Below, one piece after another: positions 53,732-62,965 of a DNA stretch of 64,000 nt (positions within the stretch are counted from its first letter, which is position 1; every line of letters starts with the position of its first letter). The stretch spans positions 744,001 through 808,000 of the forward strand of contig CAVWYO010000006.1 of NCBI GenBank assembly GCA_963759235.1, given 5' to 3'. The translations under genes and the position numbers were made by a program. The notes below the pieces were generated by a model. The model searched no databases. It saw only the letters and a list, made by a program, of their open reading frames with translations, and was not told the origin of the DNA. This stretch comes from Bauldia sp963759235 (GTDB lineage Bacteria > Pseudomonadota > Alphaproteobacteria > Rhizobiales > Kaistiaceae).

Positions 53732-53752
53732 CCCTCCCCGTTCCGGGGAGGG
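53732..53752. repeat. CCCTCCCCG hairpin between hisD and UPF0262
   Basis: A perfect 9-bp stem with a 3-base loop, CCCTCCCCG-ttc-CGGGGAGGG, in the 171-base gap. It resembles the other GGGGAG/CTCCCC repeat arms in the window. Confidence 0.5.
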
Positions 53753-53810
53753 ATTGGCGTGTGGGGTTCGGCTGTGACCCAATCTCCAGCGGCAGAGGGT
53801 ACCGGGCGCG

Positions 53811-54308
53811 ATGGGCGAGGTGAGGTCGCCGCAATCCGGCAGCCTGGTCGCCGTCGAGATCGATCCCGGCGCCCTGGTCGGTCCGGAGTCGTTCCTGGAG
53901 GCCGAACGAACAGTCGCGATCCGCGATCTCGTCGCCGAGAACCGCTTCCTGCCGGCCGGGCGGAGCGGCGCCTTTCGGCTGCGATTGTCGATCACCGGGC
54001 GGATGCTGGTTCTCGATGTCGCCGACGCGGAAGGGGCGCCGGTGGTCCGCCATATTCTGTCGTTGAAACCGCTGTCGCGGGTGATGCGCGACTATTTCCT
54101 CATCTGCGAGAGCCATACCGCCGCCCTGGCCAACACCTCGCCGGCGCGCATCGAGGCGATCGACATGGGACGGCGCGGCATCCACGACGAAGGCGCGGCG
54201 GTCCTGCAGGGGCGGCTCGCCGGCAAGATCGACATCGATTTCGCCACCGCCCGGCGCCTTTTCACCCTGGTTTGCGCCCTCAATTGGCGCGGCCGGCACG
54301 AGGCATGA
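53811..54308 (+). CDS. UPF0262 family protein
   Basis: A 165-residue protein with AVEIDPGALVGPE, LPAGRSGAFRLRLSI, LSLKPLSRVMRDYFLICESH and RIEAIDMGRRGIHDEGA, the conserved core of UPF0262. The C-terminus DFATARRLFTLVCAL is also typical. Function is unknown; co-location with hisD is characteristic. In several Rhizobiales that I recall a low-molecular-weight tyrosine phosphatase gene follows, but here infA comes next. Confidence 0.9.
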   Translation: MGEVRSPQSGSLVAVEIDPGALVGPESFLEAERTVAIRDLVAENRFLPAGRSGAFRLRLSITGRMLVLDVADAEGAPVVRHILSLKPLSRVMRDYFLICESHTAALANTSPARIEAIDMGRRGIHDEGAAVLQGRLAGKIDIDFATARRLFTLVCALNWRGRHEA

Positions 54309-54379
54309 TCCGGTTCACAACGCCGGGCTAATCGGCTACCGTCCGCCCCCGTCACGAGCCGCTGCAATCAAGGGACCGC

Positions 54380-54598
54380 ATGGCCAAGGAAGAAATCATC
54401 GAATTCCCCGGTGTCGTCACCGAACTGCTCCCCAACGCGACGTTTCGCGTGAAGCTTGAGAACGACCACGAGATTATCGCCCACACCGCCGGCCGGATGC
54501 GCAAGAACCGCATCCGCGTCCTGGCCGGCGACAAGGTCCTGGTCGAGATGACTCCCTACGATCTGACCAAGGGGCGGATCACCTACCGCTTCAAGTAG
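54380..54598 (+). CDS. infA: Translation initiation factor IF-1
   Basis: A 72-residue OB-fold protein with all canonical features: MAKEEIIEFPGVVTELLPNA, FRVKLENDHEI, HTAGRMRKNRIRVLAGDKV and the terminal DLTKGRITYRFK. It binds the ribosomal A site during initiation. The start is ATG 54380. Confidence 0.98.
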   Translation: MAKEEIIEFPGVVTELLPNATFRVKLENDHEIIAHTAGRMRKNRIRVLAGDKVLVEMTPYDLTKGRITYRFK

Positions 54599-54640
54599 GC
54601 CGGGCGCATCGCGCCGGCGCCCCGCTCGCAGGACCAAAGG

Positions 54641-55264
54641 ATGACCGGACGTTTGAAACTGGTTCTCGCGTCGGGCTCGCCGCGCCGGCTGCAGCTGTTG
54701 AACCAGATCGGCGTCGAACCCGACCGGCTGATGCCGATGTCGGTCGACGAGACGCCCAAGAAGCACGAGCTGCCGCGCAATCTTGCCAAGCGCCTCGCCC
54801 GCGACAAGGCGGAGGCGGCGATGGCGGTGATGAAGGGCGAGCCGGAGCTCGCCGGCGCGCTGGTGCTTGCCGCCGATACCGTCGTCGGCGTCGGGCGGCG
54901 CTGCCTGCCCAAGGCCGAGCTGATCGAGGAGGGCGCCGCCTGCTTGCGGCTGCTATCGGGACGGTCGCATCGCGTCTATACCGGTCTCGTGCTGGTTACC
55001 GCCAACGGCCACATGCGCCAGCGACTGGTCGAGACCCGCGTCCGTTTCAAGCGGCTGTCGCGGGAGGACATGGAGAGCTACCTCGCCTCCGGCGAATGGC
55101 GCGGCAAGGCCGGCGGCTATGCGGTGCAGGGCCTCGCCGGCGGCTTCGTCATCAAGCTGGTCGGTTCCTATTCCAACATCGTCGGCCTGCCGCTTTACGA
55201 GGCGACGGCGCTGTTGACCGGCGAGGGCTACCCGATCCACTTCAGCTGGCTGAGGGGAGGCTAG
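54641..55264 (+). CDS. maf: Maf family nucleotide pyrophosphatase
   Basis: A 207-residue house-cleaning enzyme that hydrolyses non-canonical or pyrimidine/purine NTPs. It contains LVLASGSPRRLQLLNQIG with the SxSPRR motif, DETPKKHELP, ARDKAEAA, LAADTVVGVG and WRGKAGGYAVQGLAGGFV. The DETPxK and AADT motifs suggest the YhdE-like branch, although subtype is uncertain. It starts at ATG 54641 after infA and is followed after 8 bases by yacG. Confidence 0.93.
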   Translation: MTGRLKLVLASGSPRRLQLLNQIGVEPDRLMPMSVDETPKKHELPRNLAKRLARDKAEAAMAVMKGEPELAGALVLAADTVVGVGRRCLPKAELIEEGAACLRLLSGRSHRVYTGLVLVTANGHMRQRLVETRVRFKRLSREDMESYLASGEWRGKAGGYAVQGLAGGFVIKLVGSYSNIVGLPLYEATALLTGEGYPIHFSWLRGG

Positions 55265-55272
55265 GGCAGGCG

Positions 55273-55482
55273 ATGGCCAAGCCGGGGAAGACGGCCGCCG
55301 CGGTCGTTCCCCTGAGGCCGGCCCGGGCCTGTCCGGTCTGCGGCAAGCCCTCGGCGCGGTCGGCCTATCCGTTCTGCTCGAAGCGCTGCGCCGACGTCGA
55401 CCTCAATCGCTGGCTGAGCGGCACCTATGTGATCCCCGCGCGCGACAACGGGGACAACGACGACGGCGACCCGCCGGTGTAA
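55273..55482 (+). CDS. yacG: DNA gyrase inhibitor YacG, zinc-binding
   Basis: A 69-residue protein with a treble-clef-like zinc site formed by CPVCGK and FCSKRCADVDLNRWL. YacG binds GyrB and lowers gyrase activity. ATG 55273 follows the maf stop by 8 bases, so the pair is probably co-transcribed. The C-terminus is acidic (DNGDNDDGD). Confidence 0.93.
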   Translation: MAKPGKTAAAVVPLRPARACPVCGKPSARSAYPFCSKRCADVDLNRWLSGTYVIPARDNGDNDDGDPPV

Positions 55483-55658
55483 CGGATAGCGCACCCGGCG
55501 TCGGGTTAATTGGGTGGATGCGTTTGACTCCCGTCGTGACGGGGTCTGCCTCGTCTCTCGTGGCGCTTTCGCGGTCGGTCCCGGGCGGGCGAGTGTGCGG
55601 CGATGCGCGGAAGGTTCGAGGGGTGTTCGCGGGCCGTCCGGCGCGGCATGAAGCGATC

Positions 55659-55687
55659 TGGACACCTCCAACCGAGTTTCCTATAAC
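55659..55687 (+). promoter_or_regulatory. Promoter of tRNA-Phe
   Basis: TGGACA (55659-55664) and TATAAC (55682-55687) are 17 bases apart, with a predicted start near 55694, about 45 bases before the tRNA. This is one of the best -35/-10 pairs in the window. Confidence 0.65.
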
Positions 55688-55738
55688 CCGACGCCTTGCC
55701 ACGGAAACGGATGCTCGCCGCGTTCGTCCGCCGGGTAT

Positions 55739-55814
<76 letters not shown>

Positions 55815-56068
55815 TTCTAGCTAATTAACTGATATTATTGAGTTTTTCTCATGATGAGGGTCCTCTTACGCGCGAGCGGCGCATCTCGCTGCTCAGTAAA
55901 CCGGTGAAATCGTTGCAGGCTGCGGCCCTGTTCCAGATTCACGGCTTCGTTACCTGTGCGAATAAATCCTTGCGCCGTTCGAGAGCGATGAGAACAGGGC
56001 TGCTGGGGCTGACTGCGAGGTAGACGAGGCAGCTTGTCGAAGTGTGATAGACCCCCGGCTGGTGTTCG
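55815..56068. other. AT-richer spacer after tRNA-Phe
   Basis: This 254-base stretch begins with a distinctly AT-rich run (about 55815-55855). A 61-codon frame at 55838-56023 has no recognisable features. No integrase or clear attachment-site duplication is seen in the window, so an integrated element cannot be shown, but composition changes here. Confidence 0.4.
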
Positions 56069-56530
56069 CTAGCTTGTCCTTAGCGCCGACAGTTGGTCGG
56101 TGTCGTAACGGCTTCTCAGTGCCGCAATGGAATCGGGATCCGGACGGCTTCCCTGTGCCGCGAGCTTGGCAAGCTCTTCGAAATAATGTTCGTGGCCCGG
56201 CGGCGAGACGGTCATGATCATTTTTGCCGGCTTGTCGCTAGCGTTCCCGATATTGTGCGGCACGCCCGGTGGTATGAATACGTATGTGCCGGGCGTGGCG
56301 CGAATCATTTCGTCACCGATTTGCCACTGGCACTCGCCCTCCAACACATAGAAGGTCTCTTCCTGAACCCGATGCACGTGCAGGCCGGTGGAGAAACCGG
56401 CCGGCACTGTCCAATCGAACATGGACGTGTGCTTGGTGTCCGGTCCGGTCACGAGAAAGAACAGGGGTTTCCCAGCCAAAGTCACTGTTCTTCCCTCATC
56501 CGGCTTTCGGATGACCGCTTTTGTGCTCAT
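56069..56530 (-). CDS. Cupin-domain protein
   Basis: A 153-residue single cupin. The first motif is GLHVHRVQEETFYVLEGECQW and the second GTYVFIPPGVPHNIGN, which together give three His and one Glu metal ligands. ATG 56530 (MSTKAVIRKPDEGRTVTLAG) is preferred. It is divergent from a winged-helix/TPR regulator, with 127 bases between starts; the regulator may control it. Substrate unknown. Codon use is less GC-rich than the housekeeping block. Confidence 0.8.
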   Translation of the reverse strand: MSTKAVIRKPDEGRTVTLAGKPLFFLVTGPDTKHTSMFDWTVPAGFSTGLHVHRVQEETFYVLEGECQWQIGDEMIRATPGTYVFIPPGVPHNIGNASDKPAKMIMTVSPPGHEHYFEELAKLAAQGSRPDPDSIAALRSRYDTDQLSALRTS

Positions 56531-56657
56531 GATTGTGCTCCATGGTTTGGCTGCGCTGTGCGCAACGACGTCCACACCATGACCCGGCCGCGCCACAAGG
56601 TCGTGAAATCGTTCCGAAAATCTTGCAAAATGTTTCTAAAAGGTATCCGCTCAACAC

Positions 56658-58217
56658 ATGGCGACGGTCTATGAATTTGGCCCTTTCAGCCTCGATGCCG
56701 ATGCGGAAATACTGTTTCGTAGTTCGGAACCGATCGTGCTGGGCCGCCGCGCTGTTGCGCTGCTTCGGTTGCTTGTGGAGCGGGCGGGAGCACCGGTATC
56801 CAAGGATGCGTTGATCGGGGCCGCCTGGCCGGGGGTTGCGGTCCAGGACAGCAATCTGACGGTTCAGATCGCGGCCTTACGTCGGGTTTTTGAGGACGCT
56901 GGAGGTGCCGCCTGGATCGAGACCTTGCCGCGCCGTGGATACCGCTATGTCGGGCCGGAGGCTGCCACAGCCGACCTGCCGGCCGAAGCAAGTCCTCGGA
57001 TTTCACCGGCGCTAACCTTGCCCGACAAGCCGTCAGTCGCAGTGCTTGCGTTTTCGAACTTGAGCGGCGATGCGGAGCAGGAGTATTTCGCCGACGGCAT
57101 GGTGGAAGACATCATCGCCGGACTGTCACGAATCAAATGGCTCTTCGTCGTCGCCCGCAATTCGAGCTTCACCTACAAAGGCAGGGCGGTCGACGTGAAG
57201 CAGGTCGGTCGGGAACTCGGCGTCCGCTACGTGCTGGAGGGCAGCCTGCGCAAGGCCGGAACGCGCCTGCGGATCACTGCGCAGTTGATCGAGGCGGAGA
57301 CTGGTACCCACCTCTGGGCCGAGCACTACGACCGGGACCTCGGTGACGTGTTCTTGGTCCAGGATGAGATCACCATTGCCGTCGTCGGCGCGATCGAGCC
57401 TAGCTTACGCGCCGCTGAGATCGAGCACGTCAAGCGCAAGCGGCCGGAAAATCTCGATGCCTACGATCTGGTGCTTCGCGCGCTTCCTGAAGTCTACACC
57501 TGCATGCCTCCGGGCGCGATGAAGAGCCTTGCATTCATTGAGCGTGCGCTGCTGCTTGAACCGAATTACGCGCTCGCTCACGGCGTTGCCGCTTGGGCCC
57601 ACGAGATTCTTTTCGTGCGTAGCGGGATGCAGGATGAAAATCGCCGTGGCGCGATCGACCATGCCCATGCCGCGATTACCCACGGGCGTTCCGATCCGAT
57701 GGCGCTCACCATGGGAGCGTTCTCGGTGGCGATGGTTGAGCATGATCGAACAGCGGCGTTCGATGCCTTTGAAGAAGCTCTGAGATTGTGCCCGTCCTGC
57801 GCTCCCGCTTACATCTTCGGTAGCACCCCCTTGAGTTTCGCTGGCGAAGCCGAGCGCGCCATCGATTGGGGCGAATGCGCGCTGCGGCTCAGCCCGTTCG
57901 ATCCTATGAGCTATGTTGCTTATCACGGGATTGCCGTCGGAAACTTCCATCTTGGCCGCTATGAAGCGTCAGCCAACGCGGCGCGCAAAGCAATTCAATC
58001 AAACCCTGGATTCAGCTTCTCTTACGCGCTTCTGGCGGCTCCCCTCAAAAGGCTCGGTCGCATTGAGGAAGCGAAGCGTGCTGTCGTGCGGCTCCGGGAA
58101 CTCCAGCCCAATTTCAGCATCTGGCGGCAATGTGAAGCCGTAGGCATCCTGCCGGTCGTGGCGGAGCCTTTGATCGAGGCATTGCGCGCGGCCGGGCTCT
58201 CGGATTTGTCGAACTAG
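56658..58217 (+). CDS. Winged-helix transcriptional regulator with TolB-like and TPR regions
   Basis: A 519-residue protein. Residues 1-100 are an OmpR/CadC-type winged helix (FGPFSLDADAEILFRSSEP, VSKDALIGAAWPG, LTVQIAALRRVF, IETLPRRGYRYVG). Residues about 125-245 are a TolB/FlgO-like domain (SVAVLAFSNLSGDAEQEYFADGMVEDIIAGLSR, YVLEGSLRKAG, HLWAEHYDRDLGDVF). The rest is TPR-like helices. No membrane helix is evident, unlike CadC. Such genes are common in Bradyrhizobium-like genomes; the signal is unknown. It is divergent from the cupin. Confidence 0.88.
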   Translation: MATVYEFGPFSLDADAEILFRSSEPIVLGRRAVALLRLLVERAGAPVSKDALIGAAWPGVAVQDSNLTVQIAALRRVFEDAGGAAWIETLPRRGYRYVGPEAATADLPAEASPRISPALTLPDKPSVAVLAFSNLSGDAEQEYFADGMVEDIIAGLSRIKWLFVVARNSSFTYKGRAVDVKQVGRELGVRYVLEGSLRKAGTRLRITAQLIEAETGTHLWAEHYDRDLGDVFLVQDEITIAVVGAIEPSLRAAEIEHVKRKRPENLDAYDLVLRALPEVYTCMPPGAMKSLAFIERALLLEPNYALAHGVAAWAHEILFVRSGMQDENRRGAIDHAHAAITHGRSDPMALTMGAFSVAMVEHDRTAAFDAFEEALRLCPSCAPAYIFGSTPLSFAGEAERAIDWGECALRLSPFDPMSYVAYHGIAVGNFHLGRYEASANAARKAIQSNPGFSFSYALLAAPLKRLGRIEEAKRAVVRLRELQPNFSIWRQCEAVGILPVVAEPLIEALRAAGLSDLSN

Positions 58218-58742
58218 CCAGGTTTGAGGGTGTCATCAAAGCTCACGACCGCTGAGGGTCTTGGACTCATCGCACCCCGGCGCTGCGACGACCAGCTTGT
58301 CGTGGTGCGGTAGACGGTGCTCGCCGACCGGCAAGACATTGCCGACTTCACTTGCCGTCTCGCGGCTGCGCTGGTCGCCGTGGGTGGCCGTGGCTCGCAC
58401 ACGGCGCTGTCGAGCGGCCTCCCGTTTTGTGCGCGGCAGTTCCGTTCGAGTGGATTGGAGACCAACCGCAGGACGATTGACATGTCGGGTGACGGGATCG
58501 GCGACGACGGTCACCGAGGTTGGAGCCGAACGCCTCGACAGGGGTGCTCTCTTCTTGGAGGCCACTGATTGCTGCCCCTCCACCTAACGGCCCGCGGGTC
58601 CGAGGCAAAAGTCGCAGGCTCCTCCTTCGCGTTCGAGAGACGCGGGCACGGTCGTTGTTCAAGTCATCGAGGTCTTGTTGTCGATCCTCGAATGCTCGCC
58701 CGCGACTCGACCGACGGGCAACCGGACCCGATGCAAAGCCTC
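58218..58742. other. Gene-free 525-base region
   Basis: No reading frame in either direction resembles a known family. Short frames here are basic and proline-rich, as expected from random GC-rich DNA. It may contain the remains of older genes, but I cannot identify any. Confidence 0.4.
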
Positions 58743-60246
58743 TCAAAGCCCGGCGAGATAGGCGCGGTGTCCGATCGCCCGGTCTGCGGCTCGTGCGAAT
58801 TGCCTGCTCAGGGCATCCGCCATCTCCCGCGCCTGTTTCCGGAGTGCCGCCGACGCCGCGGTCTCCCGTCTGGCAACTGCGCGATCGAGGAGTCCGAGGC
58901 CATCGAGAACCGGGTAATAGAGCTGCGCCTCGACATGCGGGAAGCCGGAAAGAAAACGATCGAAGTCCGAAGCCTTCGGCATGTGGTCCCGCCACGCGGC
59001 CAGTCGCTCGCGCGTCTCGGGATGAATGCAGTTGTCGCGAACGTGACGCCAGAACGACGTGTCATCGCGTTCGGTCACATAGTGGGTGTTGATGAACGTG
59101 CGGAAGTCGTCGATCTGACGCCCGATCCGCCGATTGTAGGCGTCGGCCGCGGCATCGTCCGGCATGAACGGCGGCTTCATGTAGTCCTCGGCAAAGACGA
59201 GGAGCTGCACGACCGTACCGTGAATGGAGGTCGCCTCGAGCGGCTCGAGGAAACCAGCCGACAGGCCAAGCGCCAGGCAGTTCTTGACCCACGGCCGCGC
59301 GACACGCCCGACTGACATCCTTATGTCGGCGCGCGGCTCGATCGGATGGCCAAGCGCGTCCTCGACCTCGGCCCGCGCCGCCTCCGGCGACAGGAAGCGG
59401 TCGGAATACACATAGCCGCAGCCAAGGCGATCCTGAGTCGGGATCTGCCACATCCATCCCGCGTTCCGCGCCCAAGCAAGCGTGCAGGTCGGGATGTCCT
59501 TGACAGGGTCATGATCGAGCCAGAACGGCATCGCTCGGTTGACCGGGAGTTCCTCCGCGTAGGAGATCCAGCCGCCCTCCATCTCCTTGCCGATCAACTC
59601 GCGGCGAAAGCCGGTGCAGTCGATGAAGAAGTCGCCGGCAAGCATCTCGTCGTTGTCGAACCGCAAGGCCTCGATGGCGCCGGTTTCAGGGTTCTTGACG
59701 GTGCCGGCGACCAGAGCGTCTACGACATCGACGCCTTTGGCGTGCTCGCGGAGAAAGCGGCCGACAGCCGCGTTGTCGATGTGATAGGCATATTGGAAGG
59801 GTCCGACCGGCACCAGCTGGCCGGATGCGTCCCGCCCGTATGGGCTGAGGTCGCTCTTCATCAGAAAGTCGAAGAGGTGAAGACGCGCGACCGGCCGACC
59901 TGCGGCCACCGAGAAGACGTTGAGGAATTCCGATCCGTTGGCGCCTTTCACCAGAACGTGGGGGTCGTCGATCGGACCGTCATAGGTGACGCCGACCCTC
60001 CGCCAGTCCTTGTGGCGGATGCCGTACTTGATGGTGCCGCGGGTCTGCCGCAGGAAGTCGCCCTCGGCGACGCCAAGATGGTCCAGCACCGTCTTGAAGA
60101 CGGCGGTCGTTCCCTCGCCGACCCCGATGATGGGAATGCTGCTCGAACTCGACAACCGTTATCTTGAGGTCGTGCCGATGATCGCGCGCTGTCTTGCCCA
60201 GCATCAAAGCGGCAAGCCAGCCGGCCGTCCCGCCGCCGACGATCAC
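58743..60246 (-). pseudogene. Tryptophan-halogenase family flavoprotein gene with a frameshift
   Basis: The start (IVGGGTAGWLAALMLGKTA...LKITVVE) is a GxGxxG FAD site. The remainder, in a second frame, has IPIIGVGEGTTAVFKTVL, GTIKYGIRHKDW with the halogenase lysine, the WxWxIP signature in NAGWMWQIPTQDRLG, and LGLSAGFLEPLEATSIHG. Removing one A of the pair at 60146-60147 joins them as ...VVESSSIPIIGVGEG..., giving about 500 residues, the family length. GTG 60246 is the likely start. It is 21 bases after an AraC gene. Members of this family often sit in carbohydrate or peptide loci with unproven halogenating roles. Confidence 0.82.
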
Positions 60247-60267
60247 CAGATGCCGAAATCGGCGCCG

Positions 60268-61221
60268 TCATGGACGCGCGCCCGTCCGATGCTCCTGACC
60301 GCTGCCACGGCCGGGACCGTTCAGCTTGTCGGCGCCGACGGTCGAATACATCCCGGTGGTGCGGAATTCGGTCGGGCTGGTGCCAAAGAAGCGTCGAAAG
60401 ACCTTGGCGAAATAGTTCGGGTCATCGAACCCGCACAGCAACGCGATCTCCTTCACCGGCAACAAGGCGTGACCGGTCAGTAGACGCGCCGCGTAGCGCA
60501 TGCGCGCCTGGAGCACGAACTCGGCCGGCGGCATGCCCTCGCTCGCGGCGAAGGCGCGGGAGAAATGGGCGCGGCTGAAGCCGGCGATCTCGGCGAGCTG
60601 ACTGACGCTGAGCGGCTTGCCGAGATTGGCGCGGATGTAGTCGACGACCCAACTCATCCCGGCGTGATCCTTCTCGAGGGCAGCAAGGCTCTGCGAGCCG
60701 AAGACGCCGTCATAGACGGTAGCCGCCGCCTCATAGGCGATGGCCGAGGCCGAGCCGGGCAACTCCCCCTCGCCCTCGATCAGCCGGAGACAGCACCATG
60801 CGAGGTGCTCAAGCGTCTCCGGCCGCAATCGCAACACCGGACCGGTCGTCGCCTGGATCGCCCGGTGGATGCGAACGGCTTCCTGGCCGCTCATGGAAAT
60901 CCAGAAATACTCCCACCGGTCGCCGGGCTCGAGCCAATAGCGATGATTGTGCGGCACGATGACCAACATGGTGTCGCCGGCCTTGAGCCGGTAGCGGCGC
61001 CGCTCGTAGAGCAGATTGCCGACGCCGGAGACGGTGTGCTGGAGGACGGTGAACGGCGTCTGTCCGCGGCGGCGACCATGCCAATCATAGACCTCACCGT
61101 GACGAATCTCGTAACCGGCGCTGGTCGGCATCGTGTGCAGCCGGTAACGGCCGCGCGGCAATGAAACCGTTTTCATCACCGGAGCATGCGCCGCGAGTTG
61201 GGCGAGCACAGAATTACCCAT
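60268..61221 (-). CDS. AraC family transcriptional regulator
   Basis: A 317-residue regulator. The N-terminal cupin-like effector domain (GYEIRHGEVYDWHGRRRGQTPFTVLQHT) is followed by a C-terminal double helix-turn-helix (LSVSQLAEIAGFSRAHFSRAFAASEGMPPAEFV; VKEIALLCGFDDPNYFAKVFRRFFGTSPTEFR). It is divergent from the GH4 glycosidase gene, with 154 bases between, so it probably senses the sugar handled by that locus. The halogenase-family gene follows on the same strand. Confidence 0.92.
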   Translation of the reverse strand: MGNSVLAQLAAHAPVMKTVSLPRGRYRLHTMPTSAGYEIRHGEVYDWHGRRRGQTPFTVLQHTVSGVGNLLYERRRYRLKAGDTMLVIVPHNHRYWLEPGDRWEYFWISMSGQEAVRIHRAIQATTGPVLRLRPETLEHLAWCCLRLIEGEGELPGSASAIAYEAAATVYDGVFGSQSLAALEKDHAGMSWVVDYIRANLGKPLSVSQLAEIAGFSRAHFSRAFAASEGMPPAEFVLQARMRYAARLLTGHALLPVKEIALLCGFDDPNYFAKVFRRFFGTSPTEFRTTGMYSTVGADKLNGPGRGSGQEHRTGARP

Positions 61222-61375
61222 GTTAGCACAAAATCTCTCTGTTCGCCGGGCTTCAGCCGCTCATACTAGGCGCCAACAGCCCCACAAGGGGAGTCAAATT
61301 CACCCTCGCTGCCGAAATCAACGGCAGGAAACAGGTGCCGAACAAGGCGGGCGGCCGGGAGGAGAAGGACCGACC

Positions 61376-62848
61376 TTGAAGATCGCCATCATCGGGGCGG
61401 GCAGCATCGGCTTCACGCGCAAGCTGGTGGCTGACATCCTGAGCGTCGCCGAACTGCAGGATGTCGAGTTCACGCTGACCGACATCAGTGAGCACAACCT
61501 CGCGATGGTGCGGGGGATGCTGGAACGGGCCGTCGCGGCGAGCGATCTGCCGACACGGATCACCGCCACGACCGACCGGCGCGCGGCCCTGGAAGGGGCG
61601 CGCTACGTCATCAATTGTTCCCGCATCGGCGGTCTCGATGCCTATCGGTACGACATCGAGATTCCGCTGAAATACGGCGTCGATCAATGCGTCGGCGACA
61701 CCATCTGCGCCGGCGGCATTCTTTACGGCCAGCGCAACATCCCGGTCATCCTCGATTTCTGCAAGGATATTCGCGAAGTCGCCGAGGCCGGCGCCCGCTT
61801 CCTCAACTACGCCAACCCGATGGCGATGAACACCTGGGCGGCGATTGAATACGGGAAAGTCGACACCATCGGCCTTTGCCACGGGGTCCAGCACGGCGGC
61901 GAACAGATCGCCGAGGTGCTCGGGGCGACCGGGCCCGGCGAGCTGGAATACGTCTGCTCCGGCATCAACCATCAGACCTGGTACATCGACATCCGTCTGC
62001 GCGGGCGAAAAGTCGGCAGGGACGAACTGGTCGCCGCCTTCGAGCGGCATCCGGTCTATTCCCGCCAGGAGAAGGTGCGCATCGATGTCCTGAAGCGCTT
62101 CGGCTACTACTCGACCGAGAGCAACGGACACCTGTCGGAATACCTGCCCTGGTACCGCAAGAGGCCGGAGGAGATCGCCGGCTGGATCGACATGTCCGAC
62201 TGGATCCACGGCGAGACCGGCGGCTATCTCCGTCACTGCCGGGAGCGGAACGACCGCTTCGAAGCCGATTTCCCCGCCCTCCTCGAGGAGGCAGGGACAC
62301 CGATCGATCCGGCCAGCCGTTCGAACGAGCACGCCAGCCACATCATCGAGGCGCTGGAGATCGGCCGACCGTATCGCGGTCACTTCAACGTCAGGAACGA
62401 CGGCCTCATCACCAACCTACCGTCCGATGCCATCGTCGAGACGCCGGGCTTCGTCGACCAATTCGGCCTCAACATGGTCGCCGGCATCACATTGCCCGAA
62501 GCTTGCGCGGCAACCTGCATCGCCTCGATCAACGTGCAGCGGATGGCGGTGCACGCCGCGATCGCCGGCGACCTCGATCTCCTGAAGCTGGCGGTGCTGC
62601 ACGACCCGCTGGTCGCCGCGATCTGCTCGCCGGACGAGGTGTGGCAGATGGTGGACGAGATGCTCGTCGCGCAGGCGGAATGGCTGCCGCAATACGCCGG
62701 CACCGTTGAAGGCGCGCGGCAGCGTCTCACGCGAACCACCGTTCCAACCCGCGACTGGCGGGGCGCCGCCCGCCGCGAGGGACCGGAACCACCTGGCCGT
62801 CGGCATTCGAGCGCCCACCAAGAGGCGCAAAGGCACGTGGCGTCATGA
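61376..62848 (+). CDS. Glycoside hydrolase family 4 alpha-galactosidase-like enzyme
   Basis: A 490-residue NAD- and metal-dependent glycosidase. The N-terminal KIAIIGAGSIGFTRKLVADIL binds NAD. FLNYANPMAMNTWA and LCHGVQHGGEQIAEVLG carry the metal-site asparagine, cysteine (168) and histidine (169); CHGVQ is typical of the MelA alpha-galactosidase branch. TTG 61376 has a strong GGAGGAGAAGG site 8 bases upstream; no in-frame ATG lies near. The last 40 residues are low complexity. It acts in the cytoplasm on imported alpha-galactosides or related sugars. Confidence 0.9.
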   Translation: MKIAIIGAGSIGFTRKLVADILSVAELQDVEFTLTDISEHNLAMVRGMLERAVAASDLPTRITATTDRRAALEGARYVINCSRIGGLDAYRYDIEIPLKYGVDQCVGDTICAGGILYGQRNIPVILDFCKDIREVAEAGARFLNYANPMAMNTWAAIEYGKVDTIGLCHGVQHGGEQIAEVLGATGPGELEYVCSGINHQTWYIDIRLRGRKVGRDELVAAFERHPVYSRQEKVRIDVLKRFGYYSTESNGHLSEYLPWYRKRPEEIAGWIDMSDWIHGETGGYLRHCRERNDRFEADFPALLEEAGTPIDPASRSNEHASHIIEALEIGRPYRGHFNVRNDGLITNLPSDAIVETPGFVDQFGLNMVAGITLPEACAATCIASINVQRMAVHAAIAGDLDLLKLAVLHDPLVAAICSPDEVWQMVDEMLVAQAEWLPQYAGTVEGARQRLTRTTVPTRDWRGAARREGPEPPGRRHSSAHQEAQRHVAS

Positions 62849-62965
62849 CTTGCACCGATCGCGGCGGGCCGCGATCGGCGACGGGACGCGACGCGCTACC
62901 TGGTTGAAGGATTGAGAAACTCGGGGCCGGGCCTTTGCACCGGCCTCCAGAACGAGGGAGGAACA

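Noticed and set aside
55838..56023. A 61-codon open frame after tRNA-Phe
   Set aside because: There is no recognisable sequence and no ribosome site; it was kept only as part of the spacer description.
55815..58217. Integrated genomic island at tRNA-Phe
   Set aside because: Composition suggests it, but no integrase and no duplicate of the tRNA 3' end were found in the window, so it is not listed as a mobile element.
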